Positions 9,946-18,882 of a stretch of 47,656 bases of DNA are shown here, piece after piece. The DNA is from Agromyces binzhouensis (GTDB lineage Bacteria > Actinomycetota > Actinomycetes > Actinomycetales > Microbacteriaceae). Every line of letters begins with the position of its first letter. The stretch's first letter is position 1. The notes beneath the pieces are model-generated. The model did no database searches, was not told where the DNA came from, and saw only the letters and a list, made by a program, of their open reading frames with translations. Where the stretch lies: the NCBI RefSeq assembly GCF_004135055.1, contig NZ_SDPL01000002.1:1-47656 (forward strand). Direction: 5' to 3'. The translations under genes and the position numbers were made by a program.

Positions 9946-11011
9946 TCGCCACCCCGGTGAGAAGTGAGCCAGGAGCGTTAGCGAGGTCGACGTGCAGGTG
10001 GTTGCAGCTGTCGTCGAACTCGTCGAGATTGCGAAACGCGATCGTACTACCTACGGCGGCTCGACACTGCGCCTGACCGACGCGGGCCCCGGCAGGCATG
10101 GCGGGGTCGAGCATCGAGATGAGGCGTACGGAGTATGAGTCGGCACCAGTGAGCGCATGTCCGTCGAGCGAGTAGAAGTCGACGGCGTGGCCACCGCCTT
10201 TCGTCCAGTGTGAGGAGTTGGTGCCGGCGCCGAGGAGTGAGCCGGTGCAGTGTCGGTTGAGGTCGCTGATGCCGACGGCGTCGAAGGTGCGGACGGCCAG
10301 GACGATGACCTGCAGGGTGCCGATCTCGATGCCGCATCCGGGCACGTTGCGGCCTACGGCGATGTCGGTAATCTGCTCGAGGTAGCGAGGCTCGAGCGCA
10401 CGGAGCCGGCCGGCCTCGACGGCCGCGGCGAGTTCCTGTGCGAGCGTCGTCGCGTCACCGTCGATGCCGCAGGCGCCGGCGCTGGATGTGCTGGTGAGCG
10501 CGTTGACGACTTCGACGGCGGCTGAGTAGTAGGGCGTGTAGTGGTCGGGGTCTTGGTTGATCTGCACGGTGTGCGCGGCGAGTGACGGGTCCATGGTGTC
10601 CCAGCTGCGGATCTGGACGAGCCGGGTTAGGAACGCGGTGGCGGCCGTCTCGGGGTTCAGGCGGTCGGCGCGCGGGCCGTAGGACTCGCCTTGTTGGAAG
10701 ACGCCGATGGTGGTGTTGTCGACATGGTCACCGTGGTCGAGATTGCGGAGCGAGCTCTCCCCCATCGCGGTCATCACCGCGATCGTGGCCGCGCGGGGCG
10801 GCAGGCCGAGCTTCGCGGCCGAGTTCATGATCATCGCGGCGATGCCGAGCTGGGTCACGTCGTAGCCGGCGACCGGGCCGACTTGTTCGGCGGTGGTGGG
10901 GTTGATGGTGCCGCCGCCGCAGCTGGCGGTAGCGGTGTTGAGCATGAACGAACCCCCGAGGAGGGTGCCGAAGATGATCGCGCCGGCGATGCCGATGTTC
11001 CGGGCTCGCAT
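9935..11011 (-). CDS. Exported two-domain peptidoglycan hydrolase of the transfer operon
   Basis: A 358-residue protein with an N-terminal membrane/signal segment (IGIAGAIIFGTLLGGSFML). The first domain has a lysozyme/transglycosylase-like signature (MTAMGESSLRNLDHGD, GVFQQ, LTRLVQI). The C-terminal domain has a metallopeptidase-like pattern, SSHWTKGGGHAVDFYS then CNHLHVDL, resembling the His-x6-Asp and HxH zinc ligands of the M15/D-Ala-D-Ala peptidase fold. Such proteins open the cell wall locally for the conjugation channel (VirB1-like role). The start at 11011 follows the ATPase gene by 7 bp. The domain names are from motif recognition. Catalytic activity of the C-terminal domain is inferred. 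Confidence 0.85.
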   Translation of the reverse strand: MRARNIGIAGAIIFGTLLGGSFMLNTATASCGGGTINPTTAEQVGPVAGYDVTQLGIAAMIMNSAAKLGLPPRAATIAVMTAMGESSLRNLDHGDHVDNTTIGVFQQGESYGPRADRLNPETAATAFLTRLVQIRSWDTMDPSLAAHTVQINQDPDHYTPYYSAAVEVVNALTSTSSAGACGIDGDATTLAQELAAAVEAGRLRALEPRYLEQITDIAVGRNVPGCGIEIGTLQVIVLAVRTFDAVGISDLNRHCTGSLLGAGTNSSHWTKGGGHAVDFYSLDGHALTGADSYSVRLISMLDPAMPAGARVGQAQCRAAVGSTIAFRNLDEFDDSCNHLHVDLANAPGSLLTGVANVY

Positions 11012-11018
11012 CCGCTGG

Positions 11019-12470
11019 TCACCGGTTCCGCTCGGTGGGGGCGGCGAGAGCTTCGTCGGTGTTGGTGACGTCGATTTCCCAGTTGGAGCGGATGTGTTGG
11101 ACGTGGGTTTCGGGGTGGGCGCCGTACTTGAAGACGTAGTGACCGTCGCGGAGGCGGGTGATCTGGTCGGTGGTGTCGGGGTCGAATCCGAAGGTGTCGG
11201 TGCACCAGGCGGCGTCTTCGGGTCGGCCTTGCCGGAACACGTGGATGCTTTGGGCTTCTTGGATGATCGTGACACCGGGTGAGTCGCGCGGGATGTCAGT
11301 GCCTTTGTGCATGACGAACACGTTCGCGATGCCGAGGCCGCGGGAAAGCTTCTGGTTCGCCTTGATCAGGCGTGCAGAGGGCCCGCCAATCATGTGCCAG
11401 CCCTCTTCGTAGACGACGGTGGTGGCCCATCCGCGGTCGGCGCGGAGCCGGCCGAGCATCCACATGTTCCCGATCGCCATCACGACCGGGACCGCGGGTC
11501 CGTCGTCGGGGAGTTGGGAGATGTCGAACCAGGTGAGCTTCCCGGTCAGGTCGACGCAGGTGGACGTTTCCCCGTCGAGCAGGCCGGCGTACTCGTCGAG
11601 GAGTCCATTCAGGGTCCATCTCACCGCGAGGCCGGCGTGGTGGAGCGCGTCCTTCGCGGTGGGTGAGAGGTCCCGGTACTGGTCGTCGTCGATGACGCCC
11701 AGGTTCGGGACCACGTCGGCGAGGGTCGGCGCCCGGCCATCCTCGAACGTCGCGAGGGTGCGGCGGAGGGCGGCGCGGAGTGCTTCGAGCTCGGCACCGT
11801 CGAGATGCTGGTCGTCGCGGGCGAGGCGGGTGATTGTCGCGAGGAGCCGGGCTTGGCCGCGGATGCCGGTGCCGCGGGCGATGACCGGGTCGAGGAGGTT
11901 GAGCCGGGTGCCGGTGCCGTCTGCGGTGAACCTGATGGGTTCGGTGCCGTACCGGCGGACCACTCCCGAGTATTCGCCTTCGCCGGCTTGGTCCTTCTTG
12001 TCGAACACGACCGCCCGCCGGCCGGTGAGGACGAGGGGTCGGAGCACGCAGACGGTCTTGACGAAGCTGGATTTGCCGGCGCCGACGTCGCCCATGACGA
12101 CGGTGTTCGGGCTGGACACCTCCCGAGGTTGCGCGTTGTACGCGGTGACTGGGTCGTGCGTGACCGAGGTCCGGGAAAGCACGTCACGCCCGTTGACGAC
12201 TCCCTTGGTGCCGGTGGGCGGTCCGATGAGGGCGGTGTTGAGGATCTCCGCCTGCCGGGTCGATGTCGGCGCACCGACCACGGAGGGCGCGTAGTGGCCG
12301 CGGGTGGCGGCACGGTGATTGATTCGCAGAGATGCGCCGGGTCGTTCCCACGGGACGAGCTCGGTGGTGTGCGCCGCCTGCTCGGCGGGCGTCGTCTCGG
12401 GTGGTGGGGCGAATGCGCGGAGGACGGGGAGGGACCAGATCCGGCTCGTGGCCGGGGTGGTGTCGGTCAT
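11019..12470 (-). CDS. VirB4-type conjugation ATPase
   Basis: A 483-residue P-loop ATPase that powers the type IV secretion channel. Walker A is GDVGAGKSS near residue 127 and Walker B TTVVYEEGWHMI near residue 352, followed by the RGLGIANVFVMHKGTDIP segment typical of VirB4/TraC/ConE C-terminal domains. The N-terminal VirB4 part seems to be carried by the preceding gene product, so the function is split over two polypeptides as in SCO6880-type clusters of Streptomyces. It overlaps the upstream gene by 4 bp (ATGA) and precedes the cell-wall hydrolase by 7 bp. Confidence 0.9.
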   Translation of the reverse strand: MTDTTPATSRIWSLPVLRAFAPPPETTPAEQAAHTTELVPWERPGASLRINHRAATRGHYAPSVVGAPTSTRQAEILNTALIGPPTGTKGVVNGRDVLSRTSVTHDPVTAYNAQPREVSSPNTVVMGDVGAGKSSFVKTVCVLRPLVLTGRRAVVFDKKDQAGEGEYSGVVRRYGTEPIRFTADGTGTRLNLLDPVIARGTGIRGQARLLATITRLARDDQHLDGAELEALRAALRRTLATFEDGRAPTLADVVPNLGVIDDDQYRDLSPTAKDALHHAGLAVRWTLNGLLDEYAGLLDGETSTCVDLTGKLTWFDISQLPDDGPAVPVVMAIGNMWMLGRLRADRGWATTVVYEEGWHMIGGPSARLIKANQKLSRGLGIANVFVMHKGTDIPRDSPGVTIIQEAQSIHVFRQGRPEDAAWCTDTFGFDPDTTDQITRLRDGHYVFKYGAHPETHVQHIRSNWEIDVTNTDEALAAPTERNR

Positions 12471-14113
12471 GTGAGGGCCTCCTTCTCGGTGCGGCCGGCG
12501 AGGAGCCGGTAGGCGCGGGCGGACAGTGACCGGTCGGTCGCGGTCTGGCCGCGGCCGATGGGCCAGGTCGTGCCGGACGCGGCGGCCTGGTAACTGTCCT
12601 GCCAGTCGAGGTACTCGATCCCGAGCGCGGTCTGGCAGGCTTCCTCAAGCTGCCGGGACGCACGGGCGAGTTCGTCGCGGGAGCGTGCCGAGATCGTGAC
12701 GTACCCGGTCCAGGCGACGCCGTGGTGCCCGGTGCCGGCGCGCAGGTCGGTGCGGCGGCGGCGGGACGCGGTCATTGCGGTGCTGGTTTCGTCGAGGTCG
12801 ACGGTGCCGTGCTCGGTCTTGGAGATCGCGTCGGCCTGGTCGCGGACGAGGTCGCGGTTCGCGGCCGCTTTCGCTTCCGCGGCGGGTACGAGGTGGAGGT
12901 GGAAGCTGACGGTGCGGACGAAGTCGAGGTCGCGGCCGATGAGCAGCTCCAGCATCCACAGCTGCGTGCGGCCGCCGGTGGAGAGGTTGCGGGCGTCGAT
13001 GCGGGCGGTGCGGTGCCACCAGGTCACTGGTGCCCCGGTGACGGGGTCGCGGTCGTCGACGATGTGGGCGGAGAACTCGTCGTGGCTGGGCAGTCCGGTT
13101 CGGGAGGGGTGTACGTCGGCGACGTAGTCGAGCGGGCGGGACGGGTTCTGCTGGTGCAGCATAGCCGCGGTGACCTGCCGTGCTGAGAGCACCTCGACCG
13201 CGCCCATGCGCGCGTCGACCAGGCCCCGGTACACGGAGCCGATCTCGGTGGCCATCAGGTTCCGCCATCCGTCGCGGCCGTCGCCGTGCTTCGCGGCGGC
13301 GGCGGTGAACTCCGGGGTGAGTGGCCACTTCACGGTGATGAAGTGGCGTTGCACCATTGCCCCGTCCCCGGTTCGGCGCAGCACCTCCTCATAGGACGCC
13401 CGTGCAGCTGGCGGGGCGGTGGGGTCGAGGTTGTTGAGGACCCAGAACTCCTGCAGCGCGGTGTCGGCGGGCAGGACTCGGGTGACGGTCTGCACGTCCT
13501 CGACCAGCACCGAGGGAACAGCACGGGCCGCGAGGAAGGCGCCCCAGGCGGTTGCGGCGCGGTTCATCACGGTGCGGGACTCGATGCCGCGGAGTTGCCC
13601 GCTGACGGTGAACACGACCGACAGGTACGCCGGTTCCCCGACGGGTGCGTGCCAGGCGATTCCGGGGATGCCGCGCCCGTACTGCAGCCAGCCCATCCCG
13701 TCGGCACCGTCGGGGTTGGCCCGCATCCCGTTCAACGCGCGCCGCGCCTGCCATTTGGCGTGGCGGCCTTTCGCGTCGCAGGCGGCTTGCTCGAGCTGGT
13801 CCCACGCGGCGACGTCGTACGGGACGAACGCGTCGGTGCCGGCCTGGATCCGGTCCCGCCACCGTCGCCGCTTCTTCCGCCGGCCGAGGATCGTGCCCCG
13901 GTGCGTGCGCGCGGTCAGCACCAGCGTCACCACCACCGCGACCAGGCCGAACAGCAGCGCGGGCCAGCCGATGAAGATGGTGAGCAGCATTGACGCGAGC
14001 ACGACGACGATCAGTGAGCTGGTGCGGGCCTTCGAGCTCGTGCCGCCGAAGAAGGACCGGTGCCCGGCCTCCCCGCCGAGATGCCGGACCACGGGCGCCT
14101 GTGTTGGGGTCAT
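12467..14113 (-). CDS. SCO6880-family conjugation membrane protein
   Basis: A 548-residue protein with two adjacent membrane helices near residues 32-75 (SLIVVVLASMLLTIFIGW, ALLFGLVAVVVTLVLT), as in PrgI/TcpE-type subunits. A long cytoplasmic part follows that resembles the N-terminal half of VirB4 proteins, without a Walker A motif. This matches the family named after Streptomyces coelicolor SCO6880. It probably forms the membrane platform on which the following ATPase acts. ATGA overlaps join it to both neighbours, which implies fixed stoichiometry. Confidence 0.85.
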   Translation of the reverse strand: MTPTQAPVVRHLGGEAGHRSFFGGTSSKARTSSLIVVVLASMLLTIFIGWPALLFGLVAVVVTLVLTARTHRGTILGRRKKRRRWRDRIQAGTDAFVPYDVAAWDQLEQAACDAKGRHAKWQARRALNGMRANPDGADGMGWLQYGRGIPGIAWHAPVGEPAYLSVVFTVSGQLRGIESRTVMNRAATAWGAFLAARAVPSVLVEDVQTVTRVLPADTALQEFWVLNNLDPTAPPAARASYEEVLRRTGDGAMVQRHFITVKWPLTPEFTAAAAKHGDGRDGWRNLMATEIGSVYRGLVDARMGAVEVLSARQVTAAMLHQQNPSRPLDYVADVHPSRTGLPSHDEFSAHIVDDRDPVTGAPVTWWHRTARIDARNLSTGGRTQLWMLELLIGRDLDFVRTVSFHLHLVPAAEAKAAANRDLVRDQADAISKTEHGTVDLDETSTAMTASRRRRTDLRAGTGHHGVAWTGYVTISARSRDELARASRQLEEACQTALGIEYLDWQDSYQAAASGTTWPIGRGQTATDRSLSARAYRLLAGRTEKEALT

Positions 14114-15510
14114 GGGCGGCTCCCTCCGATGACGCCGTCTTCCATGGGTTCGACGGCCTGCTCGGCGGCGGCGTTGCCGAGCTGCTGCCCCGCCTCCGCG
14201 GCCTTCAACCCGGCCGCGGCGATCAGCGTCGGTACCCCGATCGCAGCCCCAACCCCGGTCGCGGACTCAGCGGCACCGGCTACGGCGACCGTCTCCGCCG
14301 CGCCCGCGGTCGACGCCGCACCCGTTGCCGCGGCGGCTGTGCCGCCCTCGGCACCTGCGAGGCCCGCCGCACCGGTTGCACCGGCCTCGCCGACGGCGCC
14401 GGCCGGTCCTGTCTGGGCGGCGGCGACATCCGACAACCCACCACCGTCTGCCCCGCCAAGCTCGCTGACCGGGACGTCGGCGGCGGTCGTTTCCGACATG
14501 GCGGGCTGCGGGCTCGTGGCAGCATCCACGGGTTGGTCGGCGTAGCGGTTGGTGGCTTCGGTCATGCTGGCCGGACCGATCTGGTGGCCGTTCAGCGTGG
14601 GCCCGTTCGTGCCGCCGACACCGGCGGGCATCGGGATCGGCGCGAACTTCAGCAGCATCAGCGGGGCGAGCGCGGCGATGTAGATCGCCAGCAACGACAC
14701 GATGAACGTCACCAGCGCCTGCAGGGCGTCCTTCTCACCGAGGGTGGTGACGTTGCTGGCCATCAGCCCGTAGGCGGACCCGAGGAGGAAGAACAGCAGC
14801 GGGTGCGCGGCGAGGATCCCCAGCCAGAGGTACCCGATCCGGAAGCCCGCGTCGCGGCCGTTCGGAGTCGTCACCCACGCGAACACGAGCGGGGCGAGGA
14901 TCCCGGTGAAATACAACGTGACCAGCTGCACGATCAGCATCAGCACGACCAGGAACAACCCGACCACCATGCACAGCATGAGGATGATGCCGATGAACAC
15001 TCCCCCGGTGATCCCGGCCGGGTCCGCCCGCTCGATCATCACGACCAGGGTGTCGACGACCTCGGCGTAGTTGCCCGCGATGCCCCACCCCATTACGGAT
15101 GTCGACAGGGCGTGGAAGAACTGGACCAGCAGGATGCCGAACATCGGCCCGAACATCGCGCCGATCATGAACGCGGGCCAGAACAGCACGATCGAATCCA
15201 GCAGGTCTCGGCCTGCCATCGTGCCCCGCGCGACCCGGACGAACTGCGGCAGCAGCAGCACGATCGCGACAAGGATGCCGCCGGCGAACGAGATCGCGTA
15301 CGCGTTGAGGAACCACTCCGCGCTCAGATCCGGCATCGTTGCCGTCCCCAGCGCGGGTAGCACGTCTTGCGCCAACCCCGACGCGGCATCCTTCAACATC
15401 TGGAACGTGTTCCCCGCCGGGTCCTGCCAGAAGTTGATCGTCCCACCGATCGTCTCGCCCAGTCCGGTGAGGCTGCAGAGTGGGTTGTCGCACGGGTCGA
15501 GCGTGAGCAT
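14110..15510 (-). CDS. VirB6/TrbL-like polytopic channel protein
   Basis: A 466-residue integral membrane protein with about six to eight hydrophobic helices between residues 70 and 300 (for example ILVAIVLLLPQFV, GVFIGIILMLCMVVGLFLV, LVTFIVSLLAIYIAALAP), followed by an Ala/Gly/Thr-rich soluble tail of about 160 residues. The position between the ATPase/platform genes and the small membrane genes, and the topology, fit the inner-membrane pore component VirB6/TrbL (SCO6881 type in Streptomyces). The start overlaps the stop of the upstream gene by one base (TGATG). The low-complexity tail is common in these proteins and gives little functional information. Confidence 0.8.
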   Translation of the reverse strand: MLTLDPCDNPLCSLTGLGETIGGTINFWQDPAGNTFQMLKDAASGLAQDVLPALGTATMPDLSAEWFLNAYAISFAGGILVAIVLLLPQFVRVARGTMAGRDLLDSIVLFWPAFMIGAMFGPMFGILLVQFFHALSTSVMGWGIAGNYAEVVDTLVVMIERADPAGITGGVFIGIILMLCMVVGLFLVVLMLIVQLVTLYFTGILAPLVFAWVTTPNGRDAGFRIGYLWLGILAAHPLLFFLLGSAYGLMASNVTTLGEKDALQALVTFIVSLLAIYIAALAPLMLLKFAPIPMPAGVGGTNGPTLNGHQIGPASMTEATNRYADQPVDAATSPQPAMSETTAADVPVSELGGADGGGLSDVAAAQTGPAGAVGEAGATGAAGLAGAEGGTAAAATGAASTAGAAETVAVAGAAESATGVGAAIGVPTLIAAAGLKAAEAGQQLGNAAAEQAVEPMEDGVIGGSRP

Positions 15511-16187
15511 CAGCAGCCTCCGGTGAAGGGCGTCCCGATCGCGAAGAGTTCCTCGGTCGTTCGATCGAGACTGGCCTCATCGAACTGCCATCCGTCGTCT
15601 GCCCAAGTAAGGGTGAAGGTCTTGGCCATCCGGAAGGTTGGGTGGAGCTCACCGTCAATCACGAGACCCGCGCCGACGGTGACCACCGCGTCGACGTCGG
15701 AGTACGACTCGAGGTGCCACACGCCGGGTACGGTCGACAGATGAAAGGGCGTTCCGTCTGGAACGAGGGATCCGGATGTGTTCGGGTCGTCCGCGTAAGC
15801 GGAGGCGAGGTCGTACGGCGACGAGCTGGCAACCAGTTGCTGCTCGAACTGATCGATGTCGTCGACCGAAGGCACCGGATATTGGTGCATCCACCGCAAC
15901 ACCGCCGCCGCAACTTCGGCGGCGCCATTGCTGGTGTGAGGTGCCTGGTCCTGCGCAGCGAGAACCATCGCAGCATCGCGAGAGCCCCCACCGAGGCATC
16001 CAGTGGGGTCAGCATCGAACGTCGGCGTGGCGGTCGCGTCGTCGGACGTCATGGGCGCGGCGTGGTCGCCGTCGGCGTTCCATCGGTCGGTGATCCAGAC
16101 GCCGCCGGCGACGGTGAGCGCGATCGCTGCAGCGGCGGCAAGGATCCAGGGCAGGACGCGCCTAGGTGGGCGGGGTTGTGCGCGCAT
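15510..16187 (-). CDS. Single-span transfer protein, VirB8/TcpC position
   Basis: A 225-residue protein with a basic N-terminus, one membrane helix (VLPWILAAAAAIALTVAGGVWI) and an extracytoplasmic domain with two cysteines, one after the Thr-rich linker and one as the last residue (GTPFTGGC). The last 100 residues look like an NTF2-type domain (SYSDVDAVVTVGAGLVIDG, TFTLTWADDGWQFDE). Such a domain behind one helix is typical of VirB8/TcpC assembly factors, and the gene order supports this, but I see no diagnostic motif. The ATG at 16187 is chosen because it directly precedes the basic residues and helix; the longer open frame is Arg-rich. Confidence 0.65.
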   Translation of the reverse strand: MRAQPRPPRRVLPWILAAAAAIALTVAGGVWITDRWNADGDHAAPMTSDDATATPTFDADPTGCLGGGSRDAAMVLAAQDQAPHTSNGAAEVAAAVLRWMHQYPVPSVDDIDQFEQQLVASSSPYDLASAYADDPNTSGSLVPDGTPFHLSTVPGVWHLESYSDVDAVVTVGAGLVIDGELHPTFRMAKTFTLTWADDGWQFDEASLDRTTEELFAIGTPFTGGC

Positions 16188-16195
16188 GGCGGGTG

Positions 16196-16483
16196 TCAGT
16201 TTCCGAAGATGGCGAGGATGGCGCCGACGATGACGGCGACGGCGGCGAGGAGGCCGAGTCCGAGGCCGGCCCAGAGGGCTTTGGTGCGGGCGTTCTTGTA
16301 TTCCATGGGGTTGCCGTTGGAGCCGCCGGCTGCGGAGAGCTGGGCGAGGCTGATGATCAGGAACGCGGCGCACGCGATCAGGGCGAGGCCCCAGAGGCCG
16401 GCCATGAGTTTCTGCCAGAGTTCGGTGAACTCGGCGCCGAAGATCGCGAAGTCGGGGACGATGCCGTCGAGAGGGTTTTGCAT
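16196..16483 (-). CDS. Two-helix membrane protein, pilin/VirB2-like
   Basis: A 95-residue protein with two membrane helices (LMAGLWGLALIACAAFLIISLA and ALWAGLGLGLLAAVAVIVGAILAIF) separated by a short polar loop GGSNGNPMEYKNARTK. Size and topology match VirB2/TrbC-type pilins or small channel subunits of conjugation systems. Start ATG at 16483 with AAGGAG 8 bases upstream. It lies between the ParA-like gene (19 bp upstream) and the VirB8-position gene. There is no cleavable signal sequence, so the pilin label is inferred from topology and context. Confidence 0.7.
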   Translation of the reverse strand: MQNPLDGIVPDFAIFGAEFTELWQKLMAGLWGLALIACAAFLIISLAQLSAAGGSNGNPMEYKNARTKALWAGLGLGLLAAVAVIVGAILAIFGN

Positions 16484-16502
16484 GCTGGTGCTCCTTGACT
16501 GG

Positions 16503-17822
16503 TTATCGGATGCGGTGCTGCAGGGAGGTGATGGTCTCGGCGGCGAGCCGGGTGAACGCCCGACGGGTCGCTGGCGCGAGGCGGTCGAGGGTGAGTTGTC
16601 CGCGTTCGGCGATGTGCGCGTCATACGGGACCTCGAGCACGACGCTGACCCGGGCGGTGTCGAGGAGTTCGGTGATGCGGTCAACGACGTGAGGGTGCTC
16701 CGGACGTCCGTCCGTCAGGCGGACGATGATCGCCTGATCGGCGAGCTCAGCGGCGTGGCCGCCGAGGCTGCGCAATTCCTCGAGCATCGCGAGCGCTTCG
16801 AGGACCGCGTCGCCGGCGTTCAGCACGGGGACGACGAGGACGTCGGCGGCGGCGGTGGCGGCGTGGAAGGCGTCGGAGCTGGGTTGGTTTCCGGAGTCCA
16901 TGACGCGGATCGCGTAGTACTCGTCGATCACCGCGGCGACTCGGCTGACGGCGTCGCGGGTGAGGCGCTCGCGGCGGCCCGGGGAGCCGATGACAGCTGC
17001 GAACGAGGTCTGCGGAGCGGTGTAGCCAGCGAGCTGCCCGGCGGTGCGGATGGTGTCGATGTCGCGGACGAGTTCGCCGATGCCGCGCGGCGGCGTGCCT
17101 TCGGCCCGGAACGCGAGCGCGCCGGGGTCGTCTGCGACTTCGACGATCGCGACCGAGCCGCCGCGGATCGCGGCGAGTGTTCCGCCGAGCAGGAGCGAGA
17201 CGGGGGTCTTCCCGGTGCCGCCCTTGCGGTTGGCGACGAGCACGCTGACCGCCCTGGTCCAGGTCGCCTGCCGGATGGTCTGCTCGTCCCGACGGACCGC
17301 ATCGGCCTGCTCGCGTTCGGCCTGCTCGGCACGGCCCGGCGCGACCCGGATGCCGAGCCTGCCGAGCAGCCCGCGCATCCCGGTCGATGCCACGACGGAT
17401 GCGTGCGGGGCGGTGAGCGAGACGAACTGCTCAACGCTCAGCTCCGCCGCGGGTGGCGTCGTCGTCAGGGTCCCGTCAACCGTCGGATGCGGGTCGGCTG
17501 GCAGGTCGACCTCCGGTTCGGTGTCGTGCTGCTGCCGGGCGATCGCGCGGATCTCGGCGAGCTCGGCGCCGTGGATGGTGTGCGGGCTCTCGACGTACCC
17601 GGCGGCGCGCTGCGCCCCGGCGAACACGCCCGGCGCCGCTGCGTCCACGGGCGCCGCGGGGGTCGGCGCCTCGGATGGTGTTGATTCGGTCGGCACCTGC
17701 GCGTGGGATCGCGGTGCACCGCAGGCGGTGCAGAACTGGGACCCGAGCTGGTCCGACCCGCACTGCCCGCATGTCTGGGCCGCGTCCTTGACCGCGATAG
17801 CGTTGGTTGTCGGCTCGTTCAT
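16503..17822 (-). CDS. ParA/MinD-family ATPase with N-terminal zinc ribbon
   Basis: A 439-residue protein. Residues about 18-36 form a zinc ribbon (CGQCGSDQLGSQFCTACG), followed by a Pro/Ala-rich linker. A MinD/ParA ATPase domain begins near residue 195 with the deviant Walker A NRKGGTGKT, which contains the signature lysine. VMDSGNQPSSDAF is probably the switch region. Such ATPases in conjugation operons position the machinery or help keep the excised circle. The start at 17822 has AGGGGGAA just upstream. It is the first gene of the leftward transfer operon, so the promoter must lie in 17823-18000, a region shared with the divergent regulator gene. Confidence 0.85.
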   Translation of the reverse strand: MNEPTTNAIAVKDAAQTCGQCGSDQLGSQFCTACGAPRSHAQVPTESTPSEAPTPAAPVDAAAPGVFAGAQRAAGYVESPHTIHGAELAEIRAIARQQHDTEPEVDLPADPHPTVDGTLTTTPPAAELSVEQFVSLTAPHASVVASTGMRGLLGRLGIRVAPGRAEQAEREQADAVRRDEQTIRQATWTRAVSVLVANRKGGTGKTPVSLLLGGTLAAIRGGSVAIVEVADDPGALAFRAEGTPPRGIGELVRDIDTIRTAGQLAGYTAPQTSFAAVIGSPGRRERLTRDAVSRVAAVIDEYYAIRVMDSGNQPSSDAFHAATAAADVLVVPVLNAGDAVLEALAMLEELRSLGGHAAELADQAIIVRLTDGRPEHPHVVDRITELLDTARVSVVLEVPYDAHIAERGQLTLDRLAPATRRAFTRLAAETITSLQHRIR

Positions 17823-18000
17823 CGTTCCCCCTTCACCGCCTCGCGGCGTGACCCCCGTTTGAGGGTAGTGGATGGTTCGGATGTGATGTCGGGCTGTGGA
17901 GAACGACGTGATCGAACCGCCACCATCGTGAGAACGGACCCGGCGATCCGGGTCGAGAATCTTTCGCTCGGTGACGGGGTGGCTGGTGCAGAATGTGGGA

Positions 18001-18312
18001 ATGCCGGCCCGTGTCGACCTCGTGGACCTGCCGCCCCGTGCGGCGGCGGCGCGTGACGCGATCGCGGGGCATGCGCGGGTGGCGGTGTTGCGGTTCCTGT
18101 TGGATCATCCGGACTCGACCCGCCCGGCAATCGTCGCTGGCACCGGGATCAGTTCGGGTGGGGTGCGGTCCGCGCTGGCCGAGCTCGAGCAGCTCGGCTT
18201 CGTCGACGCCGATGCAGCGCAGCCCCGGCGCGGGCACCGGGTCCGGTACGCGGCGAACCGGCGCGCACTCACCGACGACCTCACCGCGTTCGTCGCATGG
18301 ATGCTGCACTGA
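18001..18312 (+). CDS. Small winged-helix transcriptional regulator
   Basis: A 103-residue winged-helix protein of ArsR/MarR-like build: VAVLRFLLDHPDSTRPAIVAG, then recognition helix ISSGGVRSALAELEQLGFV and wing RRGHRVRYAANR. It is transcribed away from the ParA-like first gene of the transfer operon, with 178 bp between them, so the natural guess is that it controls that operon and itself. The frame is open to 17971, but the ATG at 18001 follows GTGGGA and begins MPARVDLVDLP, which fits better. No inverted repeat operator stands out in the intergenic region. Confidence 0.8.
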   Translation: MPARVDLVDLPPRAAAARDAIAGHARVAVLRFLLDHPDSTRPAIVAGTGISSGGVRSALAELEQLGFVDADAAQPRRGHRVRYAANRRALTDDLTAFVAWMLH

Positions 18313-18334
18313 AGCCGCACGACCCAGCGCGCGA

Positions 18335-18700
18335 TCAGTGGCCGGCTTCATCGGCCCAGTCCGCGAGCAGTTCGGCGAGCTCGTCGTCGGCGCTTCGCCG
18401 GGTCCGTGACTGCACGAGGGTGGGCAGGAATCCGCGGATTGCGGCCATGCCGGCTTGTGCGGTGGGGTGGGTGCCGAGGCTGACCAGGAGTCGTTGCCGG
18501 TCGGTGGTGCGGATCTCGATGAGCGGGTAGTGCTCGGCGTCGATGGCCCCGTGCAGGTGGTGGCGGCGGGCCAGGTTGTTGCCGAGCATGCCCCGCACGG
18601 TGGCGACCTGGTCGAGGTTGACCCAGGTGTCCCGGTTGGATGGCAACGGTTCCCCGTCGCCGTTCAGGTCGGTGATCGCGACCCTGATGAAGTCCGCCAT
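18335..18700 (-). CDS. Hypothetical protein of the transfer region
   Basis: A 121-residue acidic protein (MADFIRVAITDLNGDGEPL...). The first 80 residues look beta-rich (WVNLDQVATVRG, YPLIEIRTTDRQRLLVSLG). The last 40 form a helix ending ELLADWADEAGH. The ATG at 18700 is preceded by GAGGGGAC, a good ribosome binding site; the longer frame upstream is Arg/Pro-rich. I do not recognise a family. It ends 22 bp from the convergent regulator gene. Confidence 0.75.
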   Translation of the reverse strand: MADFIRVAITDLNGDGEPLPSNRDTWVNLDQVATVRGMLGNNLARRHHLHGAIDAEHYPLIEIRTTDRQRLLVSLGTHPTAQAGMAAIRGFLPTLVQSRTRRSADDELAELLADWADEAGH

Positions 18701-18882
18701 GCGCTTCGTCCCCTCGCGTCGAGCGTGTTCCGTGTGCGGCTCAGGCTGCCGGGCAGGAACCGGACGACGGGCACGTCGGTGGCGGACTGTGGACGGATCC
18801 GGTTCCGAGGGGGAGTGTGAGGGGCGCACCCCTCACCGCCGCGGGCCGGCCGAAGCCGGCCCCACCGGGTGCGGGTCAGACG